The translations under genes and the position numbers were made by a program. A DNA stretch of 5,655 bases from Chloroflexota bacterium (GTDB lineage: Bacteria > Chloroflexota > Anaerolineae > UBA7937 > B3-Chlor): assembly GCA_030616025.1 (NCBI GenBank), contig JAUWYD010000090.1:1-5655 (forward strand). Direction: 5' to 3'. Numbering within the stretch: the stretch's first letter is position 1; each line of letters opens with the position of its first letter. Of this stretch, positions 4,494 to 5,655 are shown one piece after another. The notes beneath the pieces are model-generated. The model was given only the letters and a program-made list of their open reading frames with translations. It did not search any database and had not been told where the DNA came from.

Positions 4494-5655
4494 CTAGCTT
4501 CGGCGTGGCTCTGTCAGTCTGAAGGACAAGACTAGACTTGTGGTGGCCCCGATGGCCGCCATGCCAAAGAGTACGGGATATGAGGTGGTCTGCAACAGCC
4601 ATCCTCCCAACAGGGGCGCTACCAGCACTGCGCCACCCACGGTGTTGTACAGGCCGACATAGGCAGGCCGCTCATCCGGCGGGGCCATCTCAAGTACGAG
4701 ATTCATGAAGCCCTGCGTGTAGCCGCTGTAGTTCGCTCCGATGAAGACGAAGACTAGAGCATAAGAATAGGTTACTGCAGCGATATGAGGAGCGAAGTAG
4801 TGGATGACCAAGGCCACTATTGGGGTGCTGAGTCCCAGTGCGACGGTAGCCTGCGTGACGACCTTGCTGCCCGATCTCTCATTCAGGTAGCCCATACCGA
4901 GGCTGGCAATTATGCCGCCGAGCACCTGGGCGGAGACGAATAGGCCTATGTCCTCATCACTTATTCGCAAGATGTCCGTTGCATATACGACGTAGAAGGG
5001 CAGCGCCAACCCGCCAAGCCCCGCGAGTAAGCGCACGATGTTGATCAACCTGAACTGCTTGTCTTGACGAAGCAGCGCCATCATCCTGGGCAAATACACC
5101 CGCCACGGCTGCTTCTGCTCCTGTGCCTCTGGCTTGGGCTCTCTGACCAGACTGAAGGATGCGAGTGACACCAGCATGAATGCGCTGCCTAGCACAAAGA
5201 GGAGGCCGTAGTTGTACGGGAAGGCTGGCCCGTTCGGGCCAAGTATCTCCCTCACTGCCATGCCTGCGGCCATGGCCAGGAGACCTCCAACGGCCTGTGC
5301 TGTGCCATACATACGTCCTCGCCTCCTGGGGGGAATGGCCCTGCTCAAGATGTCGAACCAGGCAACCATAGACAAGCCGTCAGCGATCGAAAAAACCGCC
5401 TCAGCCAAGAAGAAGAGGCCAAGTAGCAGCCACAGATACGTGTCCCCGGTCAGGAAAATGGCCAATGCCACTAACAAATACATGGGCCGTCCGATCAGGG
5501 CGAGCACGATGACAAACGGCTTCTTCCTCTCTTTGCCGGCCACATAATGGGCACTCAGGAGCTGTGGGAGAAGCCAGGCACCGCTGGCAATCGTGGTCAC
5601 CAGGCCGATGAGAGGGGCAGAATCGGTGAGTCGGTTGACGAAGGCGGGTATGACA
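4494..5655 (-). CDS. MFS transporter, N terminus beyond the window edge
   Basis: Major facilitator superfamily membrane transporter of unknown substrate. The frame stays open from the GTG at 5600 to the window edge at 5655 and reads MFS-like residues there (VIPAFVNRLTDSAPLIGLV), so 5600 is probably not the true start and the gene is partial. I count about 11 hydrophobic segments: the second helix of the fold near 5540-5610, four more before a central hydrophilic loop (the charged stretch EPKPEAQEQKQPWR, near 5090-5145), then six in the second half. TM1 is presumably outside. The loop motif PPRRRGRMYGTAQA (near 5280-5325) resembles the MFS Arg/Gly loop motifs, here between TM4 and TM5. The substrate could be a drug, sugar or metabolite; neighbours do not decide. 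It shares a strand with rph, 78 nt upstream of it, but rph has its own promoter. Confidence 0.9.
   Translation of the reverse strand, partial: VIPAFVNRLTDSAPLIGLVTTIASGAWLLPQLLSAHYVAGKERKKPFVIVLALIGRPMYLLVALAIFLTGDTYLWLLLGLFFLAEAVFSIADGLSMVAWFDILSRAIPPRRRGRMYGTAQAVGGLLAMAAGMAVREILGPNGPAFPYNYGLLFVLGSAFMLVSLASFSLVREPKPEAQEQKQPWRVYLPRMMALLRQDKQFRLINIVRLLAGLGGLALPFYVVYATDILRISDEDIGLFVSAQVLGGIIASLGMGYLNERSGSKVVTQATVALGLSTPIVALVIHYFAPHIAAVTYSYALVFVFIGANYSGYTQGFMNLVLEMAPPDERPAYVGLYNTVGGAVLVAPLLGGWLLQTTSYPVLFGMAAIGATTSLVLSFRLTEPRRS

Noticed and set aside
5598..5600. GTG 5600 as the true start of the MFS transporter
   Set aside because: The frame continues open to the window edge with MFS-like residues, and starting here would remove TM1 and cut into TM2.

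Overview
The window is an ordinary-looking bacterial chromosomal segment, fairly GC-rich by eye, dense in genes and with standard Shine-Dalgarno and sigma70-type promoter signals. The protein flavour (a long DdlA-like D-Ala-D-Ala ligase, a hotdog thioesterase with a TDAQGHVFFG motif, an anchored isoaspartyl methyltransferase) reminds me of Chloroflexota. That is recall, not a search, so taxonomy is a weak inference. I see no insertion sequence, CRISPR array, tRNA, rRNA or phage signature.

Left edge (1-163): an intergenic region with two back-to-back promoters. One faces left, towards a gene whose start codon appears to lie at position 8 and which is otherwise outside the window. The other faces right and drives the gene starting at 164. 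Next come a membrane-anchored or exported protein-L-isoaspartate O-methyltransferase (164-976) and, 39 nt later, a small 4HBT hotdog-fold thioesterase (1016-1447), probably one transcription unit.

Centre (1448-3694): a consensus-like promoter (TTGCCC, 17 nt, TATAAT with an extended -10) leads into two tandem, ATP-grasp D-alanine--D-alanine ligase paralogues separated by a single base. They are about 54% identical by my hand count and almost colinear. They have diverged at different active-site positions. The first keeps the Glu-Ser-Tyr triad of DdlB but has Asp for the metal-binding Glu and Ser for Pro in the NTSPG loop. The second keeps the ENTSPGMT-type metal loop but has Cys and Phe in place of the triad Ser and Tyr. 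The Tyr-to-Phe position is the one known to shift Ddl enzymes towards D-Ala-D-lactate synthesis, so this pair is the most interesting item here.

Right part (3705-5655): on the minus strand, RNase PH (rph) converges on the second ligase with a 10-nt gap. It has its own promoter with an 8-bp palindrome at the -35 box. Upstream of it on the same strand is an MFS transporter whose N terminus runs off the right edge of the window.

Functionally the genes are a mix of housekeeping roles: protein repair, acyl-thioester hydrolysis, peptidoglycan precursor synthesis, tRNA 3'-end maturation and transport. Only the two ligases clearly belong to one pathway.
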